Positions 37,644-38,445 of a stretch of DNA of 38,445 bases are shown piece by piece. The notes beneath the pieces are model-generated. The model made no database searches, was not told where the DNA came from, and worked only from the letters and a program-made list of their open reading frames with translations. This DNA is from Caenispirillum bisanense (GTDB taxonomy: Bacteria > Pseudomonadota > Alphaproteobacteria > Reyranellales > Reyranellaceae), in NCBI GenBank assembly GCA_945878895.1, contig CAMDVZ010000003.1, positions 1-38,445 on the forward strand, in the 5' to 3' direction. How positions within the stretch are numbered: position 1 is the stretch's first letter; every line of letters begins with the position of its first letter. Position numbers and translations under genes: made by a program.

Positions 37644-37661
37644 TCGCTCGCTCCAGTCACT

Positions 37662-38445
37662 TTACCCCAACCACCCCGGCTTGCGCTTTTCCAGGAACGC
37701 CGACATGCCTTCGCGCGCGTCGGGCGTCAGGCATTGTTCGGCGACGTTGGTGGCGATCAGCTCGACCATGGCGGCGTCGTTGGGCGCGGCGTCGATCTGC
37801 GTGACGAGGCGTTTGACGAGCGCCTGCACCGTCGGGGCGCCGCGCTTGAGCTCGCCGGCCAGGGTCGCCACCTCGGCGTCGAGCGCGTCGACGTCGACGA
37901 CCCGGTCGACCATGCCGATCCGCAGCGCCTCGGCGGCGTCGAAGATGCCGCCATGGATCAGCAGCTGGCGCGCCTTGCGGGCACCGAGCGTCTGGATCAG
38001 CACCGGAATGGCGATGCCCGCCAGCAGGCCGTTGCGGGCCGAGGTGAGACCGAAGCGCGCCTTGTCCGACGCGATGGCGTAGTCACAGGCCAGCATGACA
38101 CCGATGCCACCGCCGACCGCGGCACCCTGGACGCGTGCAATGGTCGGCTTGGGCAGGTCGTAGACGCACTGGACGACGCGCATCATCATGAGCGCGCCGC
38201 GCTTGTTTTCGGCCGGCGTCTGGCCGGGCCAGGTCAGCACCCAGTTGAAATCGCCACCGGCCGAGAAGGATGGGCCGTTGGCGGCGATCGTCACGACGCG
38301 GACAGCGGGATCGGCGCCGGCCCGCTCGACGGTGGCGATGAACGCCTCGCCGGTGGCGGCATCGAACGAATTCTGCGCGGCCGGCCGGTTGATCGTGACC
38401 GTCGCCACGCCGTCGATCACGCGAGAGAGAACCAGCGCTTCGGTC
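37662..38445 (-). CDS. Enoyl-CoA hydratase/isomerase family protein (5' end probably beyond window)
   Basis: Frame stays open to the window edge (TEALVLSRVIDGVATVTINRPAAQNSFD...GPSFSAGGDFNWV...VQGAAVGGGIGVMLACDYAIASDKARFGLT). Confidence 0.9.
   Translation of the reverse strand, partial: TEALVLSRVIDGVATVTINRPAAQNSFDAATGEAFIATVERAGADPAVRVVTIAANGPSFSAGGDFNWVLTWPGQTPAENKRGALMMMRVVQCVYDLPKPTIARVQGAAVGGGIGVMLACDYAIASDKARFGLTSARNGLLAGIAIPVLIQTLGARKARQLLIHGGIFDAAEALRIGMVDRVVDVDALDAEVATLAGELKRGAPTVQALVKRLVTQIDAAPNDAAMVELIATNVAEQCLTPDAREGMSAFLEKRKPGWLG

Overview
High-GC chromosomal window, probably from an alphaproteobacterium (inferred from gene content and order). About 23 protein-coding genes are supportable; I saw no rRNA, tRNA, CRISPR array or complete transposon. 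Backbone: a divergent glycosyltransferase; an ATGA-overlapped acyl-CoA synthetase / membrane nucleotide cyclase / acyl-CoA dehydrogenase operon; plsY; dprA-topA-rnr-DUF983; an S41 lipoprotein protease; an M20 amidohydrolase divergent to a thiolase-like gene; and a leucine-catabolism-like mccA/enoyl-CoA hydratase block carrying an orphan YefM-type antitoxin. About 16.4 kb of accessory genes separates plsY from dprA: a serine hydrolase, a split oligopeptide ABC transporter, a GT39-like membrane protein, an Asp-box propeller, MFS, TauD-like, a Bug/TctC SBP, a SWIM-SNF2 helicase, an SRAP-family protein and GNAT. The strongest observation is the SRAP (YedK/HMCES-like) protein at 20280-20918(-). Its fold-diagnostic segments are retained, but all four residues of the known AP-site crosslinking centre are replaced (Cys2->Ser, Asn->Thr, Glu->Leu, His->Thr). 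It lies upstream of, and on the same strand as, a SWIM-SNF2 helicase, suggesting an uncharacterised DNA-repair or DNA-binding pair. Other points of interest are a pair of REP-like inverted-repeat elements, a rare-codon AT-rich patch inside the acyl-CoA synthetase gene, a 28-bp perfect palindrome and overlapping hairpins between the transporter SBP and permease genes. All family calls were made by eye from the translations; no database searches were run.
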